Source of the DNA: JACCTH01 sp963761985
GTDB taxonomy: Bacteria > Actinomycetota > Acidimicrobiia > Spongiisociales > ZC4RG35
Length of the DNA stretch: 64,000 nucleotides
Reading direction: 5' to 3'
NCBI GenBank assembly: GCA_963761985.1
Contig: CAVXIT010000005.1
Coordinates: 62,001-126,000, forward strand
Part shown: in pieces, positions 19,516 through 28,298 of the stretch
Layout: each line of letters opens with the position of its first letter
Position numbering within the stretch: the stretch's first letter is position 1
The notes under the pieces: model-generated
Seen by the model: the letters and a program-made list of their open reading frames with translations, nothing else
What the model was told of the DNA's origin: nothing
Databases searched by the model: none
Program-made: the position numbers and the translations under genes

Positions 19516-19533
19516 CCCCTGATCTCTGATCCC
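19466..19533. repeat. Crossing inverted repeats between nusB and pyrR
   Basis: Two perfect inverted repeats are interleaved: AGGGGTCAGG (19466-19475) pairs with CCTGACCCCT (19511-19520), and GGGATCAG (19481-19488) pairs with CTGATCCC (19526-19533). Because the arms alternate, they form either a pseudoknot or two competing hairpins. The unit resembles GGGATCAG microrepeats. The left arms lie inside the nusB 3' end. It may be a repeat element or a leader switch for the pyr operon. Confidence 0.55.
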
Positions 19534-19560
19534 TTTCCGGGTCTGATATCTTTGGGTCTC

Positions 19561-19593
19561 CCTTTAAGGACCGGTCCTGTGAGACCGGGAAGG
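19561..19593 (+). promoter_or_regulatory. PyrR-binding RNA hairpin over the pyrR ribosome-binding site
   Basis: The upper stem is CCGGTC (19571-19576) with GACCGG (19583-19588) around loop CTGTGA, so the loop region reads TCCTGTGAGA and fits the PyrR-recognised consensus UCCnGnGAGR. A lower stem CCTT (19561-19564) with AAGG (19590-19593) encloses a purine-rich bulge on the 5' side. AAGG is also the Shine-Dalgarno of pyrR, 6 nt before ATG 19600. PyrR bound with UMP would therefore hide the ribosome site, the translational mode known from mycobacteria. Confidence 0.75.
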
Positions 19594-19599
19594 AAATCG

Positions 19600-20133
19600 A
19601 TGGCCGAATCAACCCGCGTCCTGGCTCCCGACGACGTGCGGCGAGCATTGACCCGGATCGCTCATGAGATCTGCGAGCACCATCGCGGGGTCGGCAACCT
19701 GGTTCTTGTCGGTATCCAGACTCGCGGGGTTCCGCTAGCCGAGTCAATCGCCGAATCGATCGCCTCGATCGAGGACGAAAAGGTCCCGGTGGGGAGCCTC
19801 GATATCGGGTTGTACCGGGACGACCTCGCCTCACGGCCAACTACTTACCTGGGGAGAACGCTGTTGCCGGTTGACCTGAGCGGCCGCAACGTCGTCCTGG
19901 TTGATGACGTCCTCTTCACCGGGCGGACGGTCAGGGCGGCATTGGACGCACTTTCGGATCTTGGCCGGCCGGGCGGGGTGGAGCTGGCTGTGCTGGTTGA
20001 TCGGGGCCATCGCCAGCTTCCGATCCGGGCTGACTATGTCGGCAAGAACCTTCCCACATCGATTGAGCAGCGAGTCACGGTGCGCGTGGAAGCGATCGAC
20101 GGCGACAACGGCGTCTGGGTTTCCGAGCCATGA
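19600..20133 (+). CDS. pyrR: PyrR bifunctional pyrimidine regulator / uracil phosphoribosyltransferase
   Basis: A 177-residue phosphoribosyltransferase-fold protein that binds pyr mRNA in response to UMP. The PRPP motif is VVLVDDVLFTGRTVRAALDA; other conserved parts are GIQTRGVPLA and YRDDL. The start ATG 19600 is favoured over TTG or GTG further up because the SD AAGG is 6 nt away. It is the first gene of an unbroken pyrR-pyrB-pyrC-carA-carB-pyrD-pyrF operon and probably controls it through the hairpin just upstream. Confidence 0.93.
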   Translation: MAESTRVLAPDDVRRALTRIAHEICEHHRGVGNLVLVGIQTRGVPLAESIAESIASIEDEKVPVGSLDIGLYRDDLASRPTTYLGRTLLPVDLSGRNVVLVDDVLFTGRTVRAALDALSDLGRPGGVELAVLVDRGHRQLPIRADYVGKNLPTSIEQRVTVRVEAIDGDNGVWVSEP

Positions 20134-21038
20134 AGCACTTGCTCTCCATGGCGGATCTCGACCGGACCGAGATCGAGGATCTCCTCACCCTGGCGACCGA
20201 GTTCGGAGCAGTCCTTGACCGGGATATTCCTAAGGTTCCCACCCTCCGGGGGAAGACCGTCGCCACGGTTTTCTACGAAGCGTCGACTCGCACGCGACTT
20301 TCCTTTGAAAGGGCCGCCAAGGCGTTATCGGCCGACGTGATGACGTTTGTGCCCGGCAGCTCGTCGGTAACGAAAGGCGAAAGCCTGAAGGACACGGTTC
20401 TGACGCTCGCCGCGACCGGAGCCGACTTGTTTGTTGTCCGTCACGAGTCAGTCGGCGCCGCCGCCCGCGTCGCAGGTTGGGTCGGCGCACCCGTCATCAA
20501 TGGCGGTGATGGCGCCCATCAGCATCCCACTCAAGCGCTGCTCGACTCCCTCACGCTCCGACAACGGTTCGGCAAGCTTGACGGGCTGCGGGTCGGGATC
20601 GTCGGTGACATCGCCACATCCCGAGTGGCCCGTTCGAATATCGACGCGTTTACGAAACTCGGCGCGAGCGTGGAACTGATCGCGCCCCCTCCACTTCTCC
20701 CGATGGATCTCAGCCCATTCCCTGTCACTGTCTCCCACTCACTCGACGACTCATTGCCCAACCTCGATGTCGTGTATCTGCTCCGAGTCCAGCTCGAGCG
20801 GGGAAGCGGCCCCGTTCTCCCGTCCCTGGCCGAATACGGTCGCCGATTCGGGATGAATCGGAAGCGGATGGAGGCCTTGCCCGCGGAATCGGTCGTGATG
20901 CACCCCGGTCCGATCAATCGGGGGGTTGAGATCAGCGCCGACGTGGCGGACGATCCGCGCTCCCTGGTGCTCGATCAGGTCCAAAACGGAGTCGCTACGA
21001 GGATGGCCGTGATCTTTCGGTTGCTGGGTGCGACATGA
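20130..21038 (+). CDS. pyrB: Aspartate carbamoyltransferase catalytic subunit
   Basis: 302-residue ATCase forming carbamoyl-aspartate. The carbamoyl-phosphate motif is ASTRTRLSFE, followed by GSSSVTKGESLKDT and HPTQALLDSL. The ATG overlaps the pyrR stop in ATGA. No regulatory subunit gene pyrI is present, as usual in actinobacteria. Confidence 0.95.
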   Translation: MKHLLSMADLDRTEIEDLLTLATEFGAVLDRDIPKVPTLRGKTVATVFYEASTRTRLSFERAAKALSADVMTFVPGSSSVTKGESLKDTVLTLAATGADLFVVRHESVGAAARVAGWVGAPVINGGDGAHQHPTQALLDSLTLRQRFGKLDGLRVGIVGDIATSRVARSNIDAFTKLGASVELIAPPPLLPMDLSPFPVTVSHSLDDSLPNLDVVYLLRVQLERGSGPVLPSLAEYGRRFGMNRKRMEALPAESVVMHPGPINRGVEISADVADDPRSLVLDQVQNGVATRMAVIFRLLGAT

Positions 21039-22306
21039 GTTTCGATCTCGGAATCCGCAACGGCTTGCTACTTACCCCCGATGGGCCCGAAGAGAACGAC
21101 CTCTTCATAGACGACGGCGCGATTGCCGCGATCGGAGGAATCCACGACGCAGCCCAGACACTTGATGCCAACGGAGCCTGGCTGGGGCCGGGTCTCGTCG
21201 ATCTTCATGCCCACCTGCGCGAGCCCGGCCAGGAGTGGAAGGAGGACATCGCCAGCGGCTCCGCCGCGGCGGCCGCGGGGGGTTACACCGCCGTGGTAGC
21301 GATGCCCAACACGGAACCCGCCATCGACTCCGGACATATGGCCCGGTTTGTCCAAGAACGGGGCCGGCAAGTGGGGCTTTGCCATATCGCTGCTGCGGGC
21401 ACACTTACGCTCGGCCGCGCGGGTGAGGCTTTGTCGCATCTCGACGAGCTCTGGGAAGCGGGGGTGCGCCTCTTCACCGACGACGGCAGCTCCGTGGCTG
21501 ACACGGGATTGTTGCGCCTGGCCATGGAGTATCTGGCGGAACGCGACGCGGTCGTCGCCCAACATGCCGAGGACCAAGGACTGTCCGCCGGTGGACAGAT
21601 GCATGAAGGCGCGGTGTCCTCGCTGCTCGGGATCAAGGGAATTCCGGCGCTCGCCGAAGAAGTGGTCGTCGCCCGGGATCTCGCCCTCGCCAAGCTCACC
21701 GGGGTTCGTTATCACGTCCAGCACGTCTCTACCGCAGGAACGCTCGAGCTGGTGCAAGCCGCACGTGCCGACGGGTTGCCTGTCACATGCGAAGTGACCC
21801 CGCATCATCTCGTTTTCGACGAGGAGGGTGTCACTTCGCTCGATCCTGCCTTCAAGATGTACCCACCATTGCGCAGTGCTCAGGATCGGAGAGCTCTGGT
21901 CTCCGCCTTGCGCGAGGGTCATATCGATGCCGTCGCAACCGACCATGCGCCCCATGCTCCTTTTGAAACAGAGACAACATTTGCCGATGCTCCTCGCGGC
22001 GTCATCGGTCTGGAAACGGCCGCAGCTGCTGTGACGACTTCATGTTCGCTTTCCATTGACGAATTCTTCGAACGGATGTCAATTGGGCCAGCCGCGATTG
22101 CCAGGCTCGACGGCCACGGCAGAAAGCTTGAGGTGGGGGGTCCAGCGAACGTCGTCGTGTTCGACTCTCACCGAGCATGGGTTCCGGAGCGATTTGTCTC
22201 TCGCAGCGAGAACTCGCCGTTTCGCGACAAGCAGCTGCGAGGGCAAGTCCGCGCCACGATCTTTGCGGGCCGCATCACTCATTCGCTGTCAGGAGCAATG
22301 GCATGA
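21035..22306 (+). CDS. pyrC: Dihydroorotase
   Basis: 423-residue amidohydrolase that cyclises carbamoyl-aspartate. The zinc motif is DLHAHLREPG; further ligands lie in HVSTAGT and ATDHAPHA. The length and GLVDLHAHLREPG motif place it in the long class I dihydroorotases that may associate with PyrB. It overlaps pyrB and carA by 4 nt each. Confidence 0.95.
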   Translation: MSFDLGIRNGLLLTPDGPEENDLFIDDGAIAAIGGIHDAAQTLDANGAWLGPGLVDLHAHLREPGQEWKEDIASGSAAAAAGGYTAVVAMPNTEPAIDSGHMARFVQERGRQVGLCHIAAAGTLTLGRAGEALSHLDELWEAGVRLFTDDGSSVADTGLLRLAMEYLAERDAVVAQHAEDQGLSAGGQMHEGAVSSLLGIKGIPALAEEVVVARDLALAKLTGVRYHVQHVSTAGTLELVQAARADGLPVTCEVTPHHLVFDEEGVTSLDPAFKMYPPLRSAQDRRALVSALREGHIDAVATDHAPHAPFETETTFADAPRGVIGLETAAAAVTTSCSLSIDEFFERMSIGPAAIARLDGHGRKLEVGGPANVVVFDSHRAWVPERFVSRSENSPFRDKQLRGQVRATIFAGRITHSLSGAMA

Positions 22307-23466
22307 AGCCAGGCCTACTTGTCACCGCCGATGGCGCGGCCTTCCGCGGAGTGAGCGTCGGTGCTCCCGGCATCACGATCGGGGAGGTTGTTTTCAACAC
22401 CGCCATGACCGGTTACCAGGAAGTCCTGACCGACCCGTCCTACGCCGGTCAGGTGGTAGTGATGACGTCATCGCACATCGGCAATTACGGCGTGACCGCG
22501 GCCGACAATCAGGCTGCGCGCATCGCAGCCGCCGGAATGGTGATGAGGAGCATGTCGAACTCCTATTCCAACTGGCGGGCTGAGGGAGGCCTGGCGGACG
22601 AATTGGCAGCCCGCGGAGTCGTGGCCCTGTCTGAGATCGACACTCGGCGCCTCACCCGGCACATCCGTACGCGGGGGGCGATGCCGGTCGCGATGGGAGC
22701 GGATCACGATGAGTCCGAATTGGCGGCATTGGCAGCCGGCGCTCCGCCAATGACCGGCCAGGCGCTTGCCTATCAAGTCAGTACGCCACAGCCGTACACG
22801 GTGGCGGCCGAGGGAAATACGCGGCGCCGGGTGGTGGCGATCGACCTCGGCCTCAAACGTGACATCCTCGCCCACCTCACCAAACGGGGTCTCGAAGTGG
22901 AGGTAGTGCCAGCCGATACCTCTGCCGACGAGATCACCGCGAGGAGCCCGGACGGGATTTTCGTTTCCAATGGGCCCGGCGATCCCGAACCGCTCACCGC
23001 AACCGTTTCCACTTTGCAAGATCTGCTGGGCCATGTCCCGCTATTTGGCATCTGCCTCGGTCATCAAGTGCTCGGGCTCGCGCTGGGCGCCAAGACCTAC
23101 AAGCTGCCGTTTGGTCATCACGGCGGGAATCATCCGGTCCGCAACCTCGAAACCAACCAGGTGGCGATCACCAGCCAGAACCACGGCTTTGCCGTCGACC
23201 TTTGGTCGCTCGCCGGCGACTTGGCCCAAACCGTCAAAAACTTGGTCGTCATCGGTCTGGCTGATGCGCGCATGCTGCCCGGGCCCCTCGACACTCCGTT
23301 TGGTCCGGTCACCGCCACCCACCAAAACCTCAACGACGGCACGCTCGAAGGTTTGCGGGCCCCGGAGGCTATGTCGTTCTCGGTTCAGTACCACCCGGAA
23401 GCCGCGCCCGGGCCGAGCGATGCCGCACCCCTGTTTGACGACTTCCTCAGGCTGATGGATGCCTAG
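22303..23466 (+). CDS. carA: Carbamoyl-phosphate synthase small (glutaminase) subunit
   Basis: 387 residues. The N-terminal small-subunit domain has FNTAMTGYQEVLTDPSYAGQ; the class I glutaminase has FVSNGPGDPEP, the nucleophile Cys in FGICLGHQVLGLALG, and the His/Glu pair in FSVQYHPEAAPGP. Start ATG 22303 overlaps the pyrC stop; upstream in-frame starts would run far into pyrC. The 3' end overlaps carB by 8 nt. Confidence 0.95.
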   Translation: MKPGLLVTADGAAFRGVSVGAPGITIGEVVFNTAMTGYQEVLTDPSYAGQVVVMTSSHIGNYGVTAADNQAARIAAAGMVMRSMSNSYSNWRAEGGLADELAARGVVALSEIDTRRLTRHIRTRGAMPVAMGADHDESELAALAAGAPPMTGQALAYQVSTPQPYTVAAEGNTRRRVVAIDLGLKRDILAHLTKRGLEVEVVPADTSADEITARSPDGIFVSNGPGDPEPLTATVSTLQDLLGHVPLFGICLGHQVLGLALGAKTYKLPFGHHGGNHPVRNLETNQVAITSQNHGFAVDLWSLAGDLAQTVKNLVVIGLADARMLPGPLDTPFGPVTATHQNLNDGTLEGLRAPEAMSFSVQYHPEAAPGPSDAAPLFDDFLRLMDA

Positions 23467-26400
23467 ACGCGCCGATCTCCGCTCAATCCTCTTGATCGGT
23501 TCGGGTCCGATCATCATCGGTCAGGCGTGTGAGTTCGACTATTCGGGAACTCAAGCCGCCAAAGTCCTCCGAGCTGAGGGCTACCGGGTGATCCTGGTGA
23601 ATTCGAACCCGGCCACGATCATGACCGATCCCGAGTTCGCCGACGCCACTTATATCGAACCGGTAACGCCCGACCTTGTCGAGGAGATCATCGCCCGGGA
23701 ACGGCCCGATGCCCTCCTCCCGACGCTAGGCGGACAAACCGCCCTCAACGTCACGATGGCTCTTCATCGACGTGGAGTGCTCGATCGCTATCGCGTCGAG
23801 CTCATTGGGGCTGGTGTCGAAGCAATCGATCGGGCCGAGGATCGGGGCCGTTTCAAGCAGGTGATGGAGGAGGCGGGGCTGGCGGTTCCCCGAGCCGGTT
23901 ATGCCCGTTCGATGCCCGAGGCGATCAGGATTGCGGACGAGATTGGCTTTCCGGTGATGGTCCGTCCTTCGTTCATCCTCGGCGGTGGGGGAACCGGCAT
24001 CGCTAACGCCCGTGAGCAATTCGGCGAGATCGCCCGGCGGGGACTCGACACCTCCCCGGTGGGGGAGATCCTTGTCGAGGAGTCTGTCGAAGGCTGGAAG
24101 GAGTTCGAGCTCGAAGTGATGCGCGATCGCAACGACAACGCGGTCGTGGTCTGCTCGATCGAGAACCTCGACCCGATGGGAGTCCACACGGGTGACTCCA
24201 TCACAGTGGCTCCCATCCAAACTCTCTCCGACCGCGAGTACCAGGCGATGCGCAACGACGCCATCAAGGTCCTGCGGGTCATCGGCGTGGAGACCGGAGG
24301 TTCGAACGTACAGTTCGCGGTTGATCCCGCCACGGGACGTCGACTCGTAATTGAGATGAACCCCCGCGTTTCAAGATCTTCGGCCCTTGCGTCGAAGGCA
24401 ACCGGGTTTCCCATTGCCAAGATCGCCGCGTTGCTGGCCGTCGGCTACACGCTCGACGAGATACCAAACGACATCACCCAGGCCACCCCCGCCTCATTCG
24501 AGCCGGCGCTCGACTACGTCGTGGTCAAGGTCCCGCGCTTCGACTTTGCGAAGTTTCCCAAGGCTTCGTTGCGATTGGGCACCTCGATGCGAAGCGTGGG
24601 AGAAGCAATGGCCATCGGCCGCACCTTTCCCGAAGCACTGCAAAAGGCCCTGCGCAGCCTGGAAGACGGTCGTTTCGGCCTGAATGCCGATCCCACCGAA
24701 CGAGTCATGCGTCGCTTCGACGATCAGCAGCTGCTCGACGAGCTCGGCATTCCTACTCAGCATCGGATCTTCCAGGTGGCCGAAGCTCTGCGGAGAGGTC
24801 TCGACGCGCGATCCGTTGCGGACCGGAGCCAGATCGACCCATGGTTCGTCGATCAGATCGCAGGTCTGGTGAATCTCCGCAACCTGCTCGAACGCTCGGT
24901 CCGGGATCCGGAAGCGTTGAGGCAGGCCAAGCGGTCTGGTTTTTCGGATCGTCAGCTCGGGTTTCTCTGGCAAATGAGCGAATCCGATATCCGCCATTCT
25001 CGAATTGCGGCCGGAATAACCACAACCTTCAAAACTGTCGACACCTGCGCCGCCGAGTTCGTCGCCAACACGCCATACATGTATGGGACCTTCGAGGAAG
25101 AAGACGAGGTGCAGCCGGCGGAGAAACCCCGCGTCGTCGTGCTCGGTTCGGGTCCCAATCGGATCGGGCAGGGAATCGAGTTCGATTACTGCTGCGTGCA
25201 CGCTGCCTTTGCCTTACGAGACGCCGGCTACGAAACGGTGATGGTGAACTGCAATCCGGAGACGGTCTCCACCGACTATGACACGTCGGACCGGCTCTAC
25301 TTTGAGCCGTTGACAACGGAGGATGTCCTCGCCGTCGTCGCCGCGGAGAAACCGGAGGCGGTGATCGTTCAACTGGGAGGTCAGACCCCGCTCAATCTGG
25401 CTCGCGACCTTGCCGCGGCCGGGGTTCGAATCGCAGGCACTTCGCCAGAGGCCATCGATGAGGCCGAAGATCGGGAACAGTTTTCTGCGCTGTGCAGGCG
25501 GCTCGGCATTCGTCTCCCGCCGCACGGGACTGCCACTTCTGCAGCCGACGCCAGCGAAGTTGTCGACCGGATCGGCCTTCCCGTCCTGATCCGACCATCG
25601 TTCGTGCTCGGTGGGCGGCACATGCGAGTTATCTACAGCTACGAGGAACTCTCGGATTACCTCACGAACCTTTATGACAACTTCCCCGAGGTCACCCAGG
25701 GCCCGTTGCTCATCGATCGCTTCCTCGAGGCAGCGACCGAAGTGGACGTTGACGCGATTTTCGATGGCCATGAACTCCTGATCGGAGGCATCATGGAGCA
25801 CGTCGAAGAGGCCGGCGTTCACTCCGGCGATTCCGCGTGTGTGACTCCACCGCCGACTCTCGGCGAAGAAGCTCAGAAGCAGATCATCTCCGCCACCGAG
25901 GAGTTGGCCCGAGCGCTCGAAGTCCGCGGCCTGATCAATATCCAGTTCGCGGTCAAAGGTCACGATGCTTTCGTGTTGGAGGCCAACCCGCGCGCTTCAC
26001 GAACGGTTCCCTTTATCTCCAAGGCATCCGGAATCCCGCTGGCGAAGATCGCGGCCCGGGTGATGATGGGAGCGACCCTCGAAGAGCTACGGAGCGAAGG
26101 CCTTCTGATCGAGGCTAAGGAGGCGAAGTTCGTTGCAGTCAAGGAGGCAGTGCTTCCCTGGGATCGTTTCCCGGAAGAGGACACGGTGCTCGGGCCTGAG
26201 ATGCGCTCCACCGGTGAGGTCATGGGTATCGGCTCGGATGTCGGGGTGGCATATGCCAAGGCCTTGCTCGCCGCCGGGCACATCCTCCCCAGCCGGGGGA
26301 CCGTCTTTCTCTCTTTCGCCGACCGCGACAAAGGAACCGGCCTAGCAGTGGCCCAAGCTTTTTCGATGCTCGGGTTCAAGTTGGTCGCGACCAGGGGGAC

Positions 26401-26689
26401 CGCGCGCCATCTGAGCCATCACGCGATTGCGGCGGAGCTAGTCAACAAGGTCGGCGATGGTGGCGGTGACGCGCGTGACCGGATCGAGGCTGGGGAAGTG
26501 CAGTTGGTGATCAACACTCCTCGCGGAGGCCGGGCGCGTTCGGATGGGCGTCTCATCCGTCACACCGCCCGTCGGTTCAACGTGCCATGCGTCACAACCA
26601 TCGCCGGAGCGCTGGCCGTGGCGCGCAGCCTGCGTTCGGGGCGAGGGGCTCTGATCCAGCCTCGCAGCCTGCAGGAATGGCACCAATGA
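23459..26689 (+). CDS. carB: Carbamoyl-phosphate synthase large subunit
   Basis: 1076 residues, full length, with two homologous ATP-grasp halves. Each half starts with a phosphate loop, SILLIGSGPIIIGQACEFDY and VVVLGSGPNRIGQGIEFDY. ATP-grasp cores include VMVRPSFILGGGGTGI and VLIRPSFVLGGRHMRV. The C-terminal MGS-like allosteric domain ends with INTPRGGRARSDG. It supplies carbamoyl phosphate to pyrB here and to argF elsewhere in the window. Confidence 0.96.
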   Translation: MPRRADLRSILLIGSGPIIIGQACEFDYSGTQAAKVLRAEGYRVILVNSNPATIMTDPEFADATYIEPVTPDLVEEIIARERPDALLPTLGGQTALNVTMALHRRGVLDRYRVELIGAGVEAIDRAEDRGRFKQVMEEAGLAVPRAGYARSMPEAIRIADEIGFPVMVRPSFILGGGGTGIANAREQFGEIARRGLDTSPVGEILVEESVEGWKEFELEVMRDRNDNAVVVCSIENLDPMGVHTGDSITVAPIQTLSDREYQAMRNDAIKVLRVIGVETGGSNVQFAVDPATGRRLVIEMNPRVSRSSALASKATGFPIAKIAALLAVGYTLDEIPNDITQATPASFEPALDYVVVKVPRFDFAKFPKASLRLGTSMRSVGEAMAIGRTFPEALQKALRSLEDGRFGLNADPTERVMRRFDDQQLLDELGIPTQHRIFQVAEALRRGLDARSVADRSQIDPWFVDQIAGLVNLRNLLERSVRDPEALRQAKRSGFSDRQLGFLWQMSESDIRHSRIAAGITTTFKTVDTCAAEFVANTPYMYGTFEEEDEVQPAEKPRVVVLGSGPNRIGQGIEFDYCCVHAAFALRDAGYETVMVNCNPETVSTDYDTSDRLYFEPLTTEDVLAVVAAEKPEAVIVQLGGQTPLNLARDLAAAGVRIAGTSPEAIDEAEDREQFSALCRRLGIRLPPHGTATSAADASEVVDRIGLPVLIRPSFVLGGRHMRVIYSYEELSDYLTNLYDNFPEVTQGPLLIDRFLEAATEVDVDAIFDGHELLIGGIMEHVEEAGVHSGDSACVTPPPTLGEEAQKQIISATEELARALEVRGLINIQFAVKGHDAFVLEANPRASRTVPFISKASGIPLAKIAARVMMGATLEELRSEGLLIEAKEAKFVAVKEAVLPWDRFPEEDTVLGPEMRSTGEVMGIGSDVGVAYAKALLAAGHILPSRGTVFLSFADRDKGTGLAVAQAFSMLGFKLVATRGTARHLSHHAIAAELVNKVGDGGGDARDRIEAGEVQLVINTPRGGRARSDGRLIRHTARRFNVPCVTTIAGALAVARSLRSGRGALIQPRSLQEWHQ

Positions 26690-27624
26690 GACAAAAGACA
26701 AGAGACAAAAGACAAAAGACCAAGCCGGATCTCTCGACGAAGGTGGGAGCGATGACGCTGCGGTCGCCGTTGATTGCGGCCAGTGGGACAGTCGGCTCCG
26801 TCGTCGAGATGGTCGGTGTGGCCGATCTGTCGGTGTATGGCGCGGCGGTGGCCAAGTCGGTGAGCGAAGCCCCCTGGGAGGGCCGGCCTGCTCCCCGCCT
26901 CGCTCCAACCGGATTGGGGATGCTGAATGGAATCGGCATCCAGAACCCGGGCATCGAAACCTGGAGTCGGGAGATTGGCCCGGCGCTGAATGCGCTCAAT
27001 GTGCCGGTCTGGGGGTCAGCAGTGGGCAAGACCCCTAGCGAGTTTGCGCAGGTCTCTAAGGGACTCGAGGTGGCCGGGGTGTCTGCGATCGAGCTCAACC
27101 TTTCCTGTCCCAACCTCGATGGAGACATGTTTTCGCTCGACGACGTTGCTGCTGCCGATGTCACCGCCGCAGCCCGTTCCTCGACGACTCTGCCCCTGGG
27201 TGCCAAGCTGTCGCCGAATCTGGTCGATCCGGTGCCTGTCGCCAGAGCCTGTGCGATGGCCGGAGCAGACTTCGTCACGTTGACCAACACGATCTGGGGG
27301 GCGGGCATCGATGTCGAGGATCGACGCCCGCTGCTGAGCGGGGTTGTCGGCGGCTACTCGGGACCGGCGCTGAAACCGATTTCGTTGCGGTTCGTGATCG
27401 AGGTTCACCGGGCGCTCCCCGAACTTCCCATCGTGGGTTGTGGGGGCGTCATGAGGGGTGAGGACATCGCCGAATACCTGATTGCCGGAGCCAGTGCCGT
27501 CGCCGCGGGAACGATCCACTTGGCCGAACCACGAGCGGGCACCCGGCTCATGAAAGAGCTCACTGCCTGGATGGAACGCCATCGGGTCAACTCAGTTTCG
27601 GAGCTCGTTGGATCGATGCGGTGA
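26686..27624 (+). CDS. pyrD: Dihydroorotate dehydrogenase, class 1 type
   Basis: 312-residue FMN flavoprotein. The catalytic Cys is in ELNLSCPNLDG, which marks a class 1 enzyme rather than the Ser-containing membrane class 2 found in mycobacteria. The FMN phosphate site is GCGGVMRGEDIAEYL. The conserved fold begins at about residue 14 (LSTKVGAMTLRSPL); the first 13 residues, RQKTRDKRQKTK, come from the heptamer repeat and look dispensable. No pyrK partner follows, so the electron acceptor is unclear. It overlaps carB in ATGA. Confidence 0.9.
   Translation: MRQKTRDKRQKTKPDLSTKVGAMTLRSPLIAASGTVGSVVEMVGVADLSVYGAAVAKSVSEAPWEGRPAPRLAPTGLGMLNGIGIQNPGIETWSREIGPALNALNVPVWGSAVGKTPSEFAQVSKGLEVAGVSAIELNLSCPNLDGDMFSLDDVAAADVTAAARSSTTLPLGAKLSPNLVDPVPVARACAMAGADFVTLTNTIWGAGIDVEDRRPLLSGVVGGYSGPALKPISLRFVIEVHRALPELPIVGCGGVMRGEDIAEYLIAGASAVAAGTIHLAEPRAGTRLMKELTAWMERHRVNSVSELVGSMR
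26689..26723 (+). repeat. Heptanucleotide tandem repeat at the start of pyrD
   Basis: Five copies of a 7-nt unit run from 26689: AGACAAA, AGACAAG, AGACAAA, AGACAAA, AGACCAA. The tract starts 3 nt after the A of the pyrD ATG and is AT-rich in a GC-rich neighbourhood. Because 7 is not a multiple of 3, loss or gain of one unit would change the reading frame of pyrD. Confidence 0.8.
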
Positions 27625-28298
27625 CCCAGCTATTCGTTGCTCTCGATGTTGCGTCGATTGCGGAAGCAGTGACACTTGCCAGCCTGCTTGCTCCTCACGT
27701 CGACGGCTTCAAGGTCGGGCTCGAATTGTTGCTCAGCTCCGGCCCGCAGGCGGTCACCGAAATCAAACAATTCGGCTTGCCCGTCTTCGCCGATGCCAAG
27801 CTGGCCGATATCCCCAACACCGTCGAGCGTGCGGCCCGCCAGCTCGGGCACCTGGGCGCTCGGTATGTGACGGTTCATGCTGGTGGAGGAGAGGAAATGA
27901 TGGCCGCGGCATGCCGCGGCATCATCGACGGTGCGGACGGTGAGCCGGCCGGGATCCTCGCCGTTACGGTCCTGACCAGTCTCGATGACAACGCGCTGCT
28001 GACCGTCGGCATCCCCGGAGGTGCTGCGCAGCAAACCTTCTTGCTTGCCAGCCTCGCCGCTGCCGCGGGGGCCGAAGGAGTGGTTTGCTCGGTCGACGAG
28101 CTAGAAGTGGTGCGCGAGTCTGCACCTGACCTCATCCGGGTCACGCCCGGGATCAGGCTGGACCCGGATCATCACGACCAAAGACGAGTGGCGACACCAG
28201 AGGAAGCGCGGCGACGCGGTTCGGACATCCTCATAGTGGGGCGGCCGATAACTAGCGCGGCCGATCCCGTAGCGATTGCTCGGGCCATTCGCACCTAG
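27621..28298 (+). CDS. pyrF: Orotidine 5'-phosphate decarboxylase
   Basis: 225-residue TIM barrel completing UMP synthesis. The catalytic Asp-Lys-Asp array is in FADAKLADIPNTVE; phosphate binding is RVTPGIRL and ILIVGRPIT. It starts with GTG 27621 overlapping the pyrD stop. Its stop overlaps the stop of the convergent DUF4015 gene in CTAG. No orotate phosphoribosyltransferase (pyrE) lies in this window. Confidence 0.93.
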   Translation: MTQLFVALDVASIAEAVTLASLLAPHVDGFKVGLELLLSSGPQAVTEIKQFGLPVFADAKLADIPNTVERAARQLGHLGARYVTVHAGGGEEMMAAACRGIIDGADGEPAGILAVTVLTSLDDNALLTVGIPGGAAQQTFLLASLAAAAGAEGVVCSVDELEVVRESAPDLIRVTPGIRLDPDHHDQRRVATPEEARRRGSDILIVGRPITSAADPVAIARAIRT

